Shown one piece after another: positions 43,908 to 52,939 of a DNA stretch of 64,000 nucleotides (position 1 is the first letter of the stretch; every line of letters begins with the position of its first letter). The stretch comes from Duganella sp. CF402 (GTDB lineage: Bacteria > Pseudomonadota > Gammaproteobacteria > Burkholderiales > Burkholderiaceae_D): the NCBI RefSeq assembly GCF_900109645.1, contig NZ_FOBG01000001.1, forward strand, positions 1,364,001 to 1,428,000, read 5' to 3'. The notes beneath the pieces were generated by a model, which worked only from the letters and a program-made list of their open reading frames with translations, was not told the origin of the DNA and did not search any database. The position numbers and the translations under genes are program-made.

Positions 43908-45191
43908 TTAAAAAAGTACGGAGACGCTTAATCCGCGCCCTTCCAGCCCGTCAGACAGTACGATTTCGGCCTGATGGTGGTCGGCGATGTTGCGCACGAT
44001 GGACAGCCCAAGGCCTGCGCCCCAGGCCTGCTGGCCGTCCGGCCGGAAGAAGCGGTCGAACAGGCGGCTCCGGTATTCAAGCGGCACGCCGGGGCCGTTG
44101 TCGCGCACCCGCAGCAGCGCGCGCCCATCTTCGCGGCAGGCCTGCAGGTCGACCCGGCCGCCCTCCTGCGTGTAGCGAAGCGCGTTGTCGACCAGGTTAT
44201 TCAGCAGCACGCGCAAGGCGTCTTCGTCGGCGTCGATCACCAACTGGCACGGCGCCTCGATGCCGAGGTCGATGTTGCGGCTTTCGGCCAGCGTGGAATG
44301 ATCGGCCACCACGGACTCCAGCAATCGCCCCAGGTCCACCGGCTTGTGCTGCGTTGCGGCCAGCGTGGACTCGTGCCGCGCCAGGCTAAGAAGCTGGCGC
44401 ACCAGGTGGGTGCTGCGGTCCAGCCGTTCATCCAGCTTGGCCAGCGCCAGCGCGCGCGCCTCGTCGGTCGTCGCGCGTTCGACCAGTTGCAGTTGCAACT
44501 TCAACGCGGTCAGCGGCGAACGCAGTTCGTGCGCAGCATCCGCCACGAAGGTGCGCTGCGCGGTCAGCGCTTCGTCAAATTTCTGCATCAGGGAATTGAG
44601 CGCCAATACAACCGGCTGCAGCTCAGGCGACAATTCCTGGGTGGACAGCGGCTCCAGCGATGACGCCGAACGCCCTTCCACCGCCTGCGCCAGCCGCTCC
44701 AGCGGGCGCAGGGCGCGGCCGACCACCACCACCAGCAACGCGCCCAGTAGCAAAGCAAAAAACACCAGCGGCGTCCCGGAGCGCAGCGCCATCTCCGCCG
44801 CCAGCTTGTTGCGGATGGCCAGCGGCTGCGCCACCTGCACATAGCGGGTATGCTGCCGCTCGCCGTATATGCGCCAGTGATGGCCATCGATCTTGGTGGT
44901 GGTGAAGCCGCTTACCGCGAGACGTGGCAAGGGACGCAGGCCGTGCGAGGTGTGAAGCACCTCCACCCTGCCGCTACTGTCGTCCCAGCGCTGCAGCACA
45001 AATTCTTCTTCGGGATCTTCGGCCAGCGGCGACCCGCTCTCCGGCGCGACCGCCAGTTGGCGCAGCTGCAGGTCGGCCAGTTCGTTGGTTTCCATGCGCA
45101 GCGCGCGATAGAGCAAAGCACCGGCGCCCAGCACGCAGACCAGCGTGGCGCCGAGCAGGCCAATCAGCAGCTGGCGGCGGATGGTTTTCAC
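43908..45191 (-). CDS. Sensor histidine kinase (PmrB/QseC-like)
   Basis: 427 residues. Membrane segments at about 8-28 and 140-158 flank a short periplasmic sensor region (about 30-138). HAMP follows, then HisKA with His221 in ADAAHELRSPLTAL, and HATPase_c with NLVDNALRYT, DNGPG and GAGLGLSIV. The start overlaps the response-regulator stop by 4 bases. The nearby ArnA-domain and ArnT genes make a PmrB-like role in controlling lipid A modification likely. Confidence 0.9.
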   Translation of the reverse strand: MKTIRRQLLIGLLGATLVCVLGAGALLYRALRMETNELADLQLRQLAVAPESGSPLAEDPEEEFVLQRWDDSSGRVEVLHTSHGLRPLPRLAVSGFTTTKIDGHHWRIYGERQHTRYVQVAQPLAIRNKLAAEMALRSGTPLVFFALLLGALLVVVVGRALRPLERLAQAVEGRSASSLEPLSTQELSPELQPVVLALNSLMQKFDEALTAQRTFVADAAHELRSPLTALKLQLQLVERATTDEARALALAKLDERLDRSTHLVRQLLSLARHESTLAATQHKPVDLGRLLESVVADHSTLAESRNIDLGIEAPCQLVIDADEDALRVLLNNLVDNALRYTQEGGRVDLQACREDGRALLRVRDNGPGVPLEYRSRLFDRFFRPDGQQAWGAGLGLSIVRNIADHHQAEIVLSDGLEGRGLSVSVLF

Positions 45192-45850
45192 GGCGCCGCC
45201 GCGATCTTGTAGCCGACGCCGCGCACGTTCTTGATGAAGTCCGAGCCAAACTTCTTGCGCAGGTGATGCACGTAGACGTCGACGGTGTTGCTCTCTACTT
45301 CGGCATTCCAGCCGTACAGCTTTTCTTCCAGCTGCGCCTTGGAGACCACGCTGCCCGGATTGTCCAGCAGCACGCGCAGTACGGAAAATTCGCGCGCCGA
45401 CAGCTTGACCGGCTGGCCGTCGAGCGTGGCTTCGTGGCTGGCCAGATCCAGCCGCAGGTTGCCATGCACGATAACGGACTGGGTGCGGCTGACGCGCCGC
45501 CGCAGCAGCGCGCGGATGCGCGCCAGCAGTTCATCAAGGTCGAAGGGTTTGACGAGGTAGTCGTCGGCGCCGGCGTCGAGACCTTCGACGCGGGCCGGCG
45601 TGCCGTCGCGCGCAGTGATGATCAGCACCGGAAAATCGTCGCCGCGCGCACGGGCGGCGCGCAGCACTTCCATGCCCTGCTTGCCCGGCAAGCCGAGATC
45701 GAGCAGCATCAGGTCATACGCGACGCCTGCCAGTGCCAGCTCGACGTCGCCGCCGGTGCGCACCCAGTCGACCGCGTAGCTTTCGCCACGCAGGCCTTCC
45801 TCGATACTCTCGCCGATCATCGGATCGTCTTCGACCAGCAGCAAGCGCAT
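45188..45850 (-). CDS. OmpR-family response regulator (PmrA/QseB-like)
   Basis: 220 residues from the ATG at 45850. The receiver (1-115) has the acidic pocket Glu7-Asp8-Asp9, the phospho-acceptor Asp51 in LLDLGLPG and Lys101 in LVKPF. The C-terminal winged helix (about 125-218) ends VRGVGYKI. It is 10 bases after the phosphoglycerol transferase gene and coupled to the kinase gene, so this two-component system is embedded in the operon it may control. Confidence 0.92.
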   Translation of the reverse strand: MRLLLVEDDPMIGESIEEGLRGESYAVDWVRTGGDVELALAGVAYDLMLLDLGLPGKQGMEVLRAARARGDDFPVLIITARDGTPARVEGLDAGADDYLVKPFDLDELLARIRALLRRRVSRTQSVIVHGNLRLDLASHEATLDGQPVKLSAREFSVLRVLLDNPGSVVSKAQLEEKLYGWNAEVESNTVDVYVHHLRKKFGSDFIKNVRGVGYKIAAAP

Positions 45851-45860
45851 CGCGGGCTCC

Positions 45861-47834
45861 TTACTTCCCGGACGGCGGCAGCTTATAGCGCTGCTCGCGG
45901 TACAGCAGCGATGGCAGCACCACGTGCGACATGGCCTTGTCCACCAACTGCGCATCGGGCACGCCGCCGGTGGTCAGCACGCCGGTAGCGGCGTCGTACT
46001 GGCCGGCCAGGGGCGCCTGCCCCGGACGCAGGATGGTGGCGGACGAACCTTCCAGCCATGCGAAATAGTTATCGAACTGGATCAGCGCACGGCCCGGCGT
46101 GTCGCTGTCGCGCGCCAGATCGCGGCCTATCATCGGGTGCTCGCTCGATACGCCCAGCAGCGACAGCAGCGTCGGCGCCAGGTCGACCTGGCTGGCGATG
46201 GTGGTGATGCGCTTCGGCTGCACATCCGCGCCCAGGATCAGGCCCGGAATGTGGAACTTCTTGATCGGCACCAGGCTGTCGCCATACACGCGGTTATCGT
46301 GGTCGGCCACGATCAGGAACACGGTGTCCTTCCAGTAGGCCTGCTTTTTCGCCTCGGCGATGAAGCGGCCCAGCGCATAGTCGGCGTACTTGACGGCGTT
46401 GTTGACGGTCTGCTTCTCCGCATCGTGCAGCTTGATGCGGCCGTCCGGGAACTGGAACGGCTCGTGGTTGGACGAGGAGAAGATCAGGCTGAAGAACGGC
46501 TTGCCGCTGGCGTGCAGGGTCTTCAAACGCTCCAGCGATTTGTCGAACAGGTCCTCATCCGATGCGCCCCAGCTGCCTTCGAACACCGGGTTCATGTCGC
46601 GGCGGTCCACCACTTTCTGGAAGCCGTTCCCGGTGAAGAAGCTGCGCATATTGTCGAAGTGCGCCTCGCCGCCGTACACGAATTCAGTGTGGTAGCCCTG
46701 CTTGCCCAGGCCTGCGGCCAGCGTGTAGAAGTTTTGCTGCGACAGCGACAGCTTCACCACGCTGCGCGCAGGGGTCGGCGGATAGCCCGCCACCACGGCC
46801 TCGATGCCGCGCACCGAACGGGTGCCGGTGGCATACAGCTGTTCAAACCACCAACCGTCCTTCTTCAGTTTTTCCAGCTCCGGCGTGACCGGCAGGCCAC
46901 CCAACGATTCAACGAAGGTCGCGCCCAGGCTTTCTTCCAGCACGATGACCAGGTTGAGCGGACGCTCGCGTTGGATCGCCGCCACTTGCTTGTGCAGGGT
47001 CGGCATGTCGGCGGAGGTGAACTGCTGGTCACGCAGCCACGGTGCGCTCTTGACCACTTCGAATACTTTTTCGCGCGGGTATTTGCCGTAGATTTCGGAC
47101 GAATTGGCTTCGTGGCTCATGGCGGCCCACGCGTCCAGTACCGACCACGGCGAGTTGATGATCAGGGAGTTGACCATCGCATCGCCGGTCAACGCGAACA
47201 GCGCCGGGTTGGCCGGACGGTGCGCCAGCGTCGAACGGATCTGGAACGCCACCAGCAGCACCAACAACGGCCACAGGGCCAGCAGTTTCAGTGGACGCCA
47301 TGCGACCATGTCGGCCGATGCGGCTTTCAGCAGCTTGAAGATGGTGGCGCCCAGCACGATGGTCAGGCTGACGCCCAGCACCAGCGCGATGCGGAAGCCG
47401 TTCCACAAGGTAGACATCACCTCGGCCGGATACGACAGGTATTCGATGAACAGGCGGTTCGGACGCACGTCATACTGCATCACGAACTGCGGCGTGGAGA
47501 CTTCCATGAAGACGATGAAGATCAGGGCGAATGTGCCCCACACCACCGTGATGTTCTTCCACAGGCCGAACGTCTTGTTATGCGCCAGCAGCGGCGACAA
47601 CACCAGCGGCACGGCAATCAGGTAGCCGAGCATAATCAAGTCGGCGCGCACGCCTTGCACCAGAATTTGCCCGACGATGCCGGTGGCGGATACCCGCTCC
47701 CACTGCCACGCCACCAAGCCGATGCGCGACATTGAGAAGATCACCAGCCCAAGCAGCAGCAGTTGCAGCACGCCGGCGAATGGGCCGGCCCACAGCGTCA
47801 GTTTGCCCAGCCGGGCTGCCATACGCTTAATCAT
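45861..47834 (-). CDS. LTA-synthase-like phosphoglycerol/phosphoethanolamine transferase
   Basis: 657 residues. Five hydrophobic helices in the first 200 residues are followed by a periplasmic sulfatase-fold domain (about 290-600). Metal and active-site residues are visible: Glu300 in IVLEESLG, the putative nucleophile Thr338 in ATGTRSVRG, and the DH pair in LIVADHDNRVYG. Gram-negative members of this family transfer phosphoglycerol or similar head groups to periplasmic glucans or other glycans. It is coupled to the upstream membrane protein gene by a 4-base overlap. Confidence 0.86.
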   Translation of the reverse strand: MIKRMAARLGKLTLWAGPFAGVLQLLLLGLVIFSMSRIGLVAWQWERVSATGIVGQILVQGVRADLIMLGYLIAVPLVLSPLLAHNKTFGLWKNITVVWGTFALIFIVFMEVSTPQFVMQYDVRPNRLFIEYLSYPAEVMSTLWNGFRIALVLGVSLTIVLGATIFKLLKAASADMVAWRPLKLLALWPLLVLLVAFQIRSTLAHRPANPALFALTGDAMVNSLIINSPWSVLDAWAAMSHEANSSEIYGKYPREKVFEVVKSAPWLRDQQFTSADMPTLHKQVAAIQRERPLNLVIVLEESLGATFVESLGGLPVTPELEKLKKDGWWFEQLYATGTRSVRGIEAVVAGYPPTPARSVVKLSLSQQNFYTLAAGLGKQGYHTEFVYGGEAHFDNMRSFFTGNGFQKVVDRRDMNPVFEGSWGASDEDLFDKSLERLKTLHASGKPFFSLIFSSSNHEPFQFPDGRIKLHDAEKQTVNNAVKYADYALGRFIAEAKKQAYWKDTVFLIVADHDNRVYGDSLVPIKKFHIPGLILGADVQPKRITTIASQVDLAPTLLSLLGVSSEHPMIGRDLARDSDTPGRALIQFDNYFAWLEGSSATILRPGQAPLAGQYDAATGVLTTGGVPDAQLVDKAMSHVVLPSLLYREQRYKLPPSGK

Positions 47835-48664
47835 TCAGCACCGAAGCCTGGATGGCTGGCGATGTAGGCGCCGGCGCCTGCGCCGGCGCTCAGCATCCAG
47901 CCGCACAGGAGAATGAACACGAGGATCATGCAGAACAGCGTGGAGAGGTTGCGGCTGTCGCGCGATTCGCCGAACACCGGTTTTTTACCGTAGTTCACGC
48001 CGAAGAAGTATGCCGCAACCACGGTCACCAGATAGTGCATGGCGCCGAACAGTTCACCCAGTTCGCCCTTGCGTGGATGGTCGACCAGCAGGTGCGACAG
48101 CGCCACCAGCACGATGTAGATCAGCGATGCCGACAGCGGCGGCAGGTACAGTCCGAACTTCTCGACGAAGTCACGCACGGCCACGCGCTTGCGGGCCAGC
48201 AGCGGCAGGATGACGTTGTGGGTCAGGCCGACGACCGCGATCACCTTCAGCAGCACGGCTTTATGCAGGCTGCTTTTGCCCATTGCGAGGTTGTGCAGGT
48301 TGGTTTCGCCCTGGCGGTTATTTTGGGCGAAGAACTCCGGCGGCACGATGTGCAGCACGCGCTGGAACCAGCTGATTTCTTCCAGCGCCGCCAGACCGAC
48401 CAGCGCGCAAAGGCCGGCGAAGGCAAGGAATTGCAGATTGATTTTCGGTTCGCGCTGCCACTGTTCGACGGCCAGGAAGCCCAGCAAACCAGACAGCAAG
48501 GCAAAGCACAGGAACTGCATCCACTCGACGATGCCGTCTTCCACCAGCAGGCGCCACTCGGCTGCGTTGTCGTTCGCCCACAGCACGGCCAGGCCCAGAA
48601 TGAACACATTGATGATGACGCCGGTGGCGACCACCGGATGCACATACCACTTCGTCGATGCCAT
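47831..48664 (-). CDS. Membrane protein with EEISW-QR motif, unknown function
   Basis: 277 residues from the ATG at 48664, which has AGGGAG upstream. About seven hydrophobic segments. A conserved-looking block is ALEEISWFQRVLHI followed by FFAQNNRQGETNLHN (about 110-140); similar motifs occur in unnamed inner-membrane proteins of many bacteria. It lies between the 233-residue membrane protein and the phosphoglycerol transferase, suggesting a part in the same envelope process. No function is known. Confidence 0.75.
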   Translation of the reverse strand: MASTKWYVHPVVATGVIINVFILGLAVLWANDNAAEWRLLVEDGIVEWMQFLCFALLSGLLGFLAVEQWQREPKINLQFLAFAGLCALVGLAALEEISWFQRVLHIVPPEFFAQNNRQGETNLHNLAMGKSSLHKAVLLKVIAVVGLTHNVILPLLARKRVAVRDFVEKFGLYLPPLSASLIYIVLVALSHLLVDHPRKGELGELFGAMHYLVTVVAAYFFGVNYGKKPVFGESRDSRNLSTLFCMILVFILLCGWMLSAGAGAGAYIASHPGFGAE

Positions 48665-48701
48665 GTAATTTACTCCCTTGTTTATACTATTTATACCAAT
48701 T

Positions 48702-49403
48702 TTATTCGATGCCGTTGGCAACGCGCGCCGCAGCCAGTTCTGGTTCCGGTTCAGGCGTCTCCTGGGCCGGGGCCTTGCGCGCCTGATGGCGGCGTACACC
48801 GGCCAGGATCACCGATCCCGCCGCCCATGCCCACACCAGCGGATCGATCAGCGCATCCCACAGATTGCCGGTCGGGAGACGCAGCAGCGAAAACAGCAGC
48901 ACGCTGGTCATCAACGCCAGGCCGGCGCTGCCGGCAATGCGGAACAGGATGGCGGCGCCGGCGGCGACAGCGGCAACGCAGGTCAATAGCGTGGCGGCGC
49001 CGGAATCGAAGCCGCGATAGTACAGTCCCAGTGCCAGCACGCCAAAGGCGTCCAGGTACAGCACCACGCCGGCCACGGTCAGCAGCGCGGCGAAGGCCGG
49101 ATGCAGCGGGAAGATCACCGGCCGCTCGCGCCAGCGCGCCAGCAGCGCCACCAAGCTGAATCCGGCCAGCAGGCCGCTCGGATACTGGAACACCAGCGTG
49201 AGCCAGTAGGCCGGCGAGGCCTCGCCCGGCAGCACCATCACCAACGCCACGGTGGCGATGACGATGGCCTTGGTGCGGTTGGCCAGTTGCGGGAAGACTT
49301 TCGGCAGCAGCGTCGGAAGCACCGACAGCAGCATCGCGGCCGCGATCAGGCCCCATGCGATGCGCGCATAGATAATCTGCAGTTCGAGTTCGGGCAAGCT
49401 CAT
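48702..49403 (-). CDS. Integral membrane protein, unknown function
   Basis: 233 residues with about seven hydrophobic segments and a charged, Glu/Pro-rich C-terminal tail (about 205-233). No recognised family motif. The start overlaps the stop of the Asp-box gene by 4 bases and the next gene follows after 37 bases, so it belongs to the same transcript as the envelope genes. Confidence 0.7.
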   Translation of the reverse strand: MSLPELELQIIYARIAWGLIAAAMLLSVLPTLLPKVFPQLANRTKAIVIATVALVMVLPGEASPAYWLTLVFQYPSGLLAGFSLVALLARWRERPVIFPLHPAFAALLTVAGVVLYLDAFGVLALGLYYRGFDSGAATLLTCVAAVAAGAAILFRIAGSAGLALMTSVLLFSLLRLPTGNLWDALIDPLVWAWAAGSVILAGVRRHQARKAPAQETPEPEPELAAARVANGIE

Positions 49404-50569
49404 TGCGGCTCCTCCGCGTCATGGATTTTCATGCGGTGGTGCGCGATCGCTTGCCGCTGGTGGGTGTACGTGATGTGCAGCTCATCGCCCACCTGGAACA
49501 TGGCGGGATACGAGAACTCGTCGCCTGGCTTGCCGGCGACGATGTCGGTCAGCGGCTTCCAGGTCTGGCCGTCGGCCGATATCGACAGCGACAGCGTGCT
49601 GCGCGCGGTCTTGCGGTTGGTGCCCTGGTTCCCCAGCATCAGCAGGCTGCCGCTATGCAGGCGCAGCACCGCAAGCGAGGTGCCGAGATTGCGGATGGTG
49701 GTCGGGCCGAGGTCTTCCCAGGTGGCGCCGCCGTCGTGGCTCACCGCTTGCTGGACCACCGAGTTATCCTTGTGCGCATCGCGCATCCAGGCCCGGACTT
49801 CGGTCGGCGAAACCGGTACCAGCGTCGGCTGCAAGGAACGGGTGCGGGCGCCGATGCGGGTCAGGTTCTGTGGGTCGCCGTTGGCGTCGAAGGTCACCAG
49901 CATCGGATATTTGTGGCCGATCTCGAAGTACACCGGCAGCCACCAGCCGCCATCGGCCAGGCCGACCGGCGTGGAGCGCACCAGCACACTGGTATTGAAC
50001 ACCGGCGACATCGGCAGCACGCGCCGCACCTTGAAGCTGTGGCCTTCGTCGTGCGACTCCAGCTGCACTACGCGCGAGGCGGCCCAGCCGCCAAGGCCGG
50101 TGGCCACCACATAGAGATGCACGGTGCCGTCGGCCGCGGTCCACGCCACCGGGTTGCCGATGCGGCGCACGCCGTGGCCCAGCGCTTCGCCGAGCGAGTC
50201 GCGGCTGGCGACCACCCAGTTGTCGCTCCACTGGCCGTTGGACCAGCGTGAGGCGTACACCTTCACATCGGGGCCGCTTTCGCGGCTGCCGGCCCACCAG
50301 AAGGAAATCAGGTCGCCTTGCGGCAGCTGCGCCAGCGCGCTGGCATGCGCGGACGGCACGCCTTTCGGCATCGGGATGATGGTGCGGGAAATTTCGGTCA
50401 GCGTGACCGGCGATGGCGCGGACGCATCGGCCGTTGCCGGTTTTGCGTGATGCTGCCGCGCGCGCGACCAGCGCCAGCCCTCAGCAGCGGCCACAGTAGC
50501 AATAGCAAGAATACAAGCCAACACAGCCAGTTTTGCCGGCTTGTGCATCGGTGGGCGAAAAACTCCCAT
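49400..50569 (-). CDS. Periplasmic Asp-box (BNR, sialidase-fold) protein
   Basis: 389 residues from the ATG at 50569, chosen because TTGGAG lies upstream; a downstream ATG (50548) lacks a site. One N-terminal membrane anchor or signal (about 10-30, [17 protein letters not shown]). The rest is a beta-propeller with Asp-box repeats ([23 protein letters not shown]) similar to BNR_2 proteins. It heads the minus-strand envelope series. It differs from the two Asp-box proteins of the glycan locus and lacks their GHCC motif, so it probably has another substrate. Confidence 0.8.
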   Translation of the reverse strand: MGVFRPPMHKPAKLAVLACILAIATVAAAEGWRWSRARQHHAKPATADASAPSPVTLTEISRTIIPMPKGVPSAHASALAQLPQGDLISFWWAGSRESGPDVKVYASRWSNGQWSDNWVVASRDSLGEALGHGVRRIGNPVAWTAADGTVHLYVVATGLGGWAASRVVQLESHDEGHSFKVRRVLPMSPVFNTSVLVRSTPVGLADGGWWLPVYFEIGHKYPMLVTFDANGDPQNLTRIGARTRSLQPTLVPVSPTEVRAWMRDAHKDNSVVQQAVSHDGGATWEDLGPTTIRNLGTSLAVLRLHSGSLLMLGNQGTNRKTARSTLSLSISADGQTWKPLTDIVAGKPGDEFSYPAMFQVGDELHITYTHQRQAIAHHRMKIHDAEEPQ

Positions 50570-50752
50570 TCCGTCTCCAAGAGAAATAGTCGTACATCCT
50601 CCGGTCGGAAGAAGTCGGTATCCTACAGGAAAATGCGTGTCCGATGTGAAATTGATCCGGATCAAACCCCACGCGATATGGTGCGATGCCGCATACACGC
50701 GTGGTTGCGCAGGCCTCCAAGTTGGCACACACTGGATTCTCAGGAGGCGCCC

Positions 50753-50956
50753 ATGAAAATGACTGTGACGATAGACGACGATCTGTACGAAGAGGCCTTG
50801 GCAATGGCGGACCCAGCGATGGATAGAGCCGACCTGTTCAGGGAAGCGATCAAAACCTTTATTCGGGTACAGGCTGGCAAGCGCTTGGCGGCTTTAGGCG
50901 GCACAGCGCCAGACATGCCGAAGATTCCTCGTCGCCGGCCCGGCCCAGCCCGATGA
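50753..50956 (+). CDS. vapB: VapB-type antitoxin
   Basis: 67 residues, starting [20 protein letters not shown], the N-terminal ribbon-helix-helix pattern of VapB/DUF2191 antitoxins. The C-terminal tail is basic (PRRRPGPAR) and would wrap the toxin. A strong AGGAGG ribosome site lies upstream. The stop overlaps the toxin start by 4 bases (ATGA). Confidence 0.88.
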   Translation: MKMTVTIDDDLYEEALAMADPAMDRADLFREAIKTFIRVQAGKRLAALGGTAPDMPKIPRRRPGPAR

Positions 50957-51321
50957 ACGGAGTACTCGTCGACACCTCCGTATGGGTCGCTCATTTCAGG
51001 CGCCCCAGTGCAGAGCTTATCGATTTATTAAAGCGCGATCTCGTGCTAACCCATCCACTAATATTGGGCGAGCTGACCTGCGGCACTCCTCCGGCCCCCC
51101 GTGCCCAAACCCTTAAAGACATGTCCGTCCTGCAAAAACCACGACAAGCAGCGCTACGAGAAGTCATGTACTTTATCGAGCGCGAGCAATTATATGGATT
51201 TGGCTGCGGAATAGTCGATATGGCCTTGCTTTCTTCTACGCTGATTACTCCCGGCGTCAAGCTGTGGGCTTTTGACAAGCGCCTCGCACACTTAGCTAGT
51301 CGCTTTCGAGTCCAACACTAG
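50953..51321 (+). CDS. vapC: VapC-type PIN-domain ribonuclease toxin
   Basis: 122 residues. PIN-domain acidic residues are present: Asp7 in VDTSVW, Glu in LILGELTCG, and Asp in [12 protein letters not shown] near the C-terminus. VapC toxins cleave RNA and are neutralised by the VapB partner encoded just upstream. The pair lies between the envelope operon and the protocatechuate regulator and is AT-richer than its neighbours, consistent with a recent insertion. Confidence 0.9.
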   Translation: MNGVLVDTSVWVAHFRRPSAELIDLLKRDLVLTHPLILGELTCGTPPAPRAQTLKDMSVLQKPRQAALREVMYFIEREQLYGFGCGIVDMALLSSTLITPGVKLWAFDKRLAHLASRFRVQH

Positions 51322-51324
51322 CGC

Positions 51325-52104
51325 TTAGAGCATGGCGTTCAATTCAACTTGTATTTTCAACAAGGCCGGCAGGCAGCGTTCGGCCATTTGTTCAAGCGTC
51401 ATGCGGCCGGCGTGGACGCTGATGTTCATGGCGGCCACGACTTCACCACGGAAGTTTTTCAGGGGTACGGCCATCGTGCGCAGGCCCAGTTCCAGCTCCT
51501 GGTCGACCAGCGCGTAACCCTGGCTGCGGGCGCGGTGGATGGCCTCGGCCAGGCGTTTTTTGTCGATGATGCTATGCTCGGTGATCGGCTCCAGCTGCAC
51601 CCGCTCCAGATAGGCATCGAGCTGCGCCGGCGGCAGGCTGGCCAGCAGCATGCGGCCGTTGGCCGTGCACCAGGCCGGCACGCGGGTGCCCGGCTGCAGC
51701 GTCACCGACACCAGCTGCCCGGCGCTGACCGCCGCCACGCACACCAGTTGGTCGTGGTCGAGCACGCCGACCGAGGCGGCCTCTCCCTGCGCATAGGCCA
51801 GCCGGTACAGCAGCGGCTGCGCCAGACGCGGCAGGCGGGCCGAGTGCAAATAGGATTGCCCCAGCCGCAGCACCATCGGCGTCAGCGAGAACAGCTTGTT
51901 TTCATGGCGCATGTAGCCAAGGTGGGTCAGCGTAATTAAATAGCGGCGCGCCGCCGCCCGCGTCAGGCCGGTGCGCGCGGCCACGTCGGCGATGCTCAGG
52001 CGGCTGCGCTCCTGGTCGAAGGTGGCAATCACCTGCAGGCCTTTTTCCAGCCCCGCCACCAGGTCGCGCGGTGCGGGCGCTATCGAATCGTCATCGATAT
52101 CCAT
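51325..52104 (-). CDS. IclR-family regulator of protocatechuate genes (PcaR/PcaU/PobR group)
   Basis: 259 residues from the ATG at 52104. An IclR winged helix (about 15-75, with LSIADVAARTGLTRAAARRYLITL) and an effector domain (about 85-255). The TRAAARRYL recognition helix is typical of the PcaR/PcaU/PobR subgroup, which responds to protocatechuate or 4-hydroxybenzoate. It is divergent from pcaH, with a three-part operator between them. Converges on vapC with a 3-base gap. Confidence 0.88.
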   Translation of the reverse strand: MDIDDDSIAPAPRDLVAGLEKGLQVIATFDQERSRLSIADVAARTGLTRAAARRYLITLTHLGYMRHENKLFSLTPMVLRLGQSYLHSARLPRLAQPLLYRLAYAQGEAASVGVLDHDQLVCVAAVSAGQLVSVTLQPGTRVPAWCTANGRMLLASLPPAQLDAYLERVQLEPITEHSIIDKKRLAEAIHRARSQGYALVDQELELGLRTMAVPLKNFRGEVVAAMNISVHAGRMTLEQMAERCLPALLKIQVELNAML

Positions 52105-52119
52105 AAAAAATAAATCGTC

Positions 52120-52148
52120 ATTTGTGCGATATGCGCACAATTTGTGCG
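52120..52148. promoter_or_regulatory. Triple-repeat operator before pcaH
   Basis: The 9-base word ATTTGTGCG occurs at 52120-52128 and 52140-52148, exactly 20 bases apart, and its core appears inverted between them (CGCACAA, 52134-52140). The first two form a perfect 7-bp-arm palindrome (TTGTGCG-ATATG-CGCACAA). An inverted pair plus a third direct copy is the site architecture described for Acinetobacter PcaU and PobR, which fits the IclR-type regulator transcribed from here. Confidence 0.75.
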
Positions 52149-52236
52149 TATAGCGAATATAGCACGACAGCTCCCTCTTGTCCCCCGCCAGCCCGCTTCG
52201 TACCATCATCACAGCATTCACTAGAGGAGACTAGCT

Positions 52237-52929
52237 GTGAAATTCGACGCCATCGCTCCCGGGATCTACCCGGAACTGGTTTATCCACCGTACAAATCGA
52301 CCACCCATCGCGGCCCGCAACAACCGCTGCTGCGCCTCGACGCGCCGGTGCCGGTGTCGGAAGGCATCGCGCCGAAGTCGCGCATTGTGCTGCCCAACGA
52401 CGCCGACCTGACCAAGCACGGCGACGGCGAACCGATCGGCGAGAAAATTGTGGTCACCGGCCGCATCGTGGACGAAGACGGCAAACCGGTGCGCAACTCG
52501 CTGCTGGAGGTCTGGCAGTGCAACGCCGCCGGCCGCTATCGCCACAAGAAGGACCAGCACGACGCGCCGCTCGATCCGAATTTCAGCGGCTGGGGCAAGA
52601 TGATGACCGACGACGACGGCCGCTATCGCCTCATCACCATCAAGCCTGGCCCTTACCCTTGGGGTAACCACGACAAGGCATGGCGCCCGGCGCACATCCA
52701 CTTTTCGTTGTTCGGCAATGTGTACGCGCAGCGCCTGGTGACGCAGATGTACTTCCCGAACGATCCGCTGTTCGCGTACGACCCGATCTTCCAGAGCATT
52801 CCCGACGAAGCCGCGCGCCAGCGTTTGATCTCGCGCTTCAGCATCGAAGAAACCGTGAGCGACCAGATGCTGGGCTACGTATTCGATGTCGTCCTGCGCG
52901 GACGCGACGCCACCCCATTCGGCATCTGA
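52237..52929 (+). CDS. pcaH: Protocatechuate 3,4-dioxygenase beta subunit
   Basis: 230 residues. Starts with GTG, preceded by AGAGGAGA. The non-haem Fe(III) ligands are in place: Tyr101, Tyr140, His153 and His155, with the same spacing (39 and 13) as in the Pseudomonas putida subunit. With PcaG it opens the protocatechuate ring between the two hydroxyls to give 3-carboxy-cis,cis-muconate. First gene of pcaH-pcaG-pcaB-pcaCD. Confidence 0.96.
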   Translation: MKFDAIAPGIYPELVYPPYKSTTHRGPQQPLLRLDAPVPVSEGIAPKSRIVLPNDADLTKHGDGEPIGEKIVVTGRIVDEDGKPVRNSLLEVWQCNAAGRYRHKKDQHDAPLDPNFSGWGKMMTDDDGRYRLITIKPGPYPWGNHDKAWRPAHIHFSLFGNVYAQRLVTQMYFPNDPLFAYDPIFQSIPDEAARQRLISRFSIEETVSDQMLGYVFDVVLRGRDATPFGI

Positions 52930-52939
52930 GGAGACCAGT

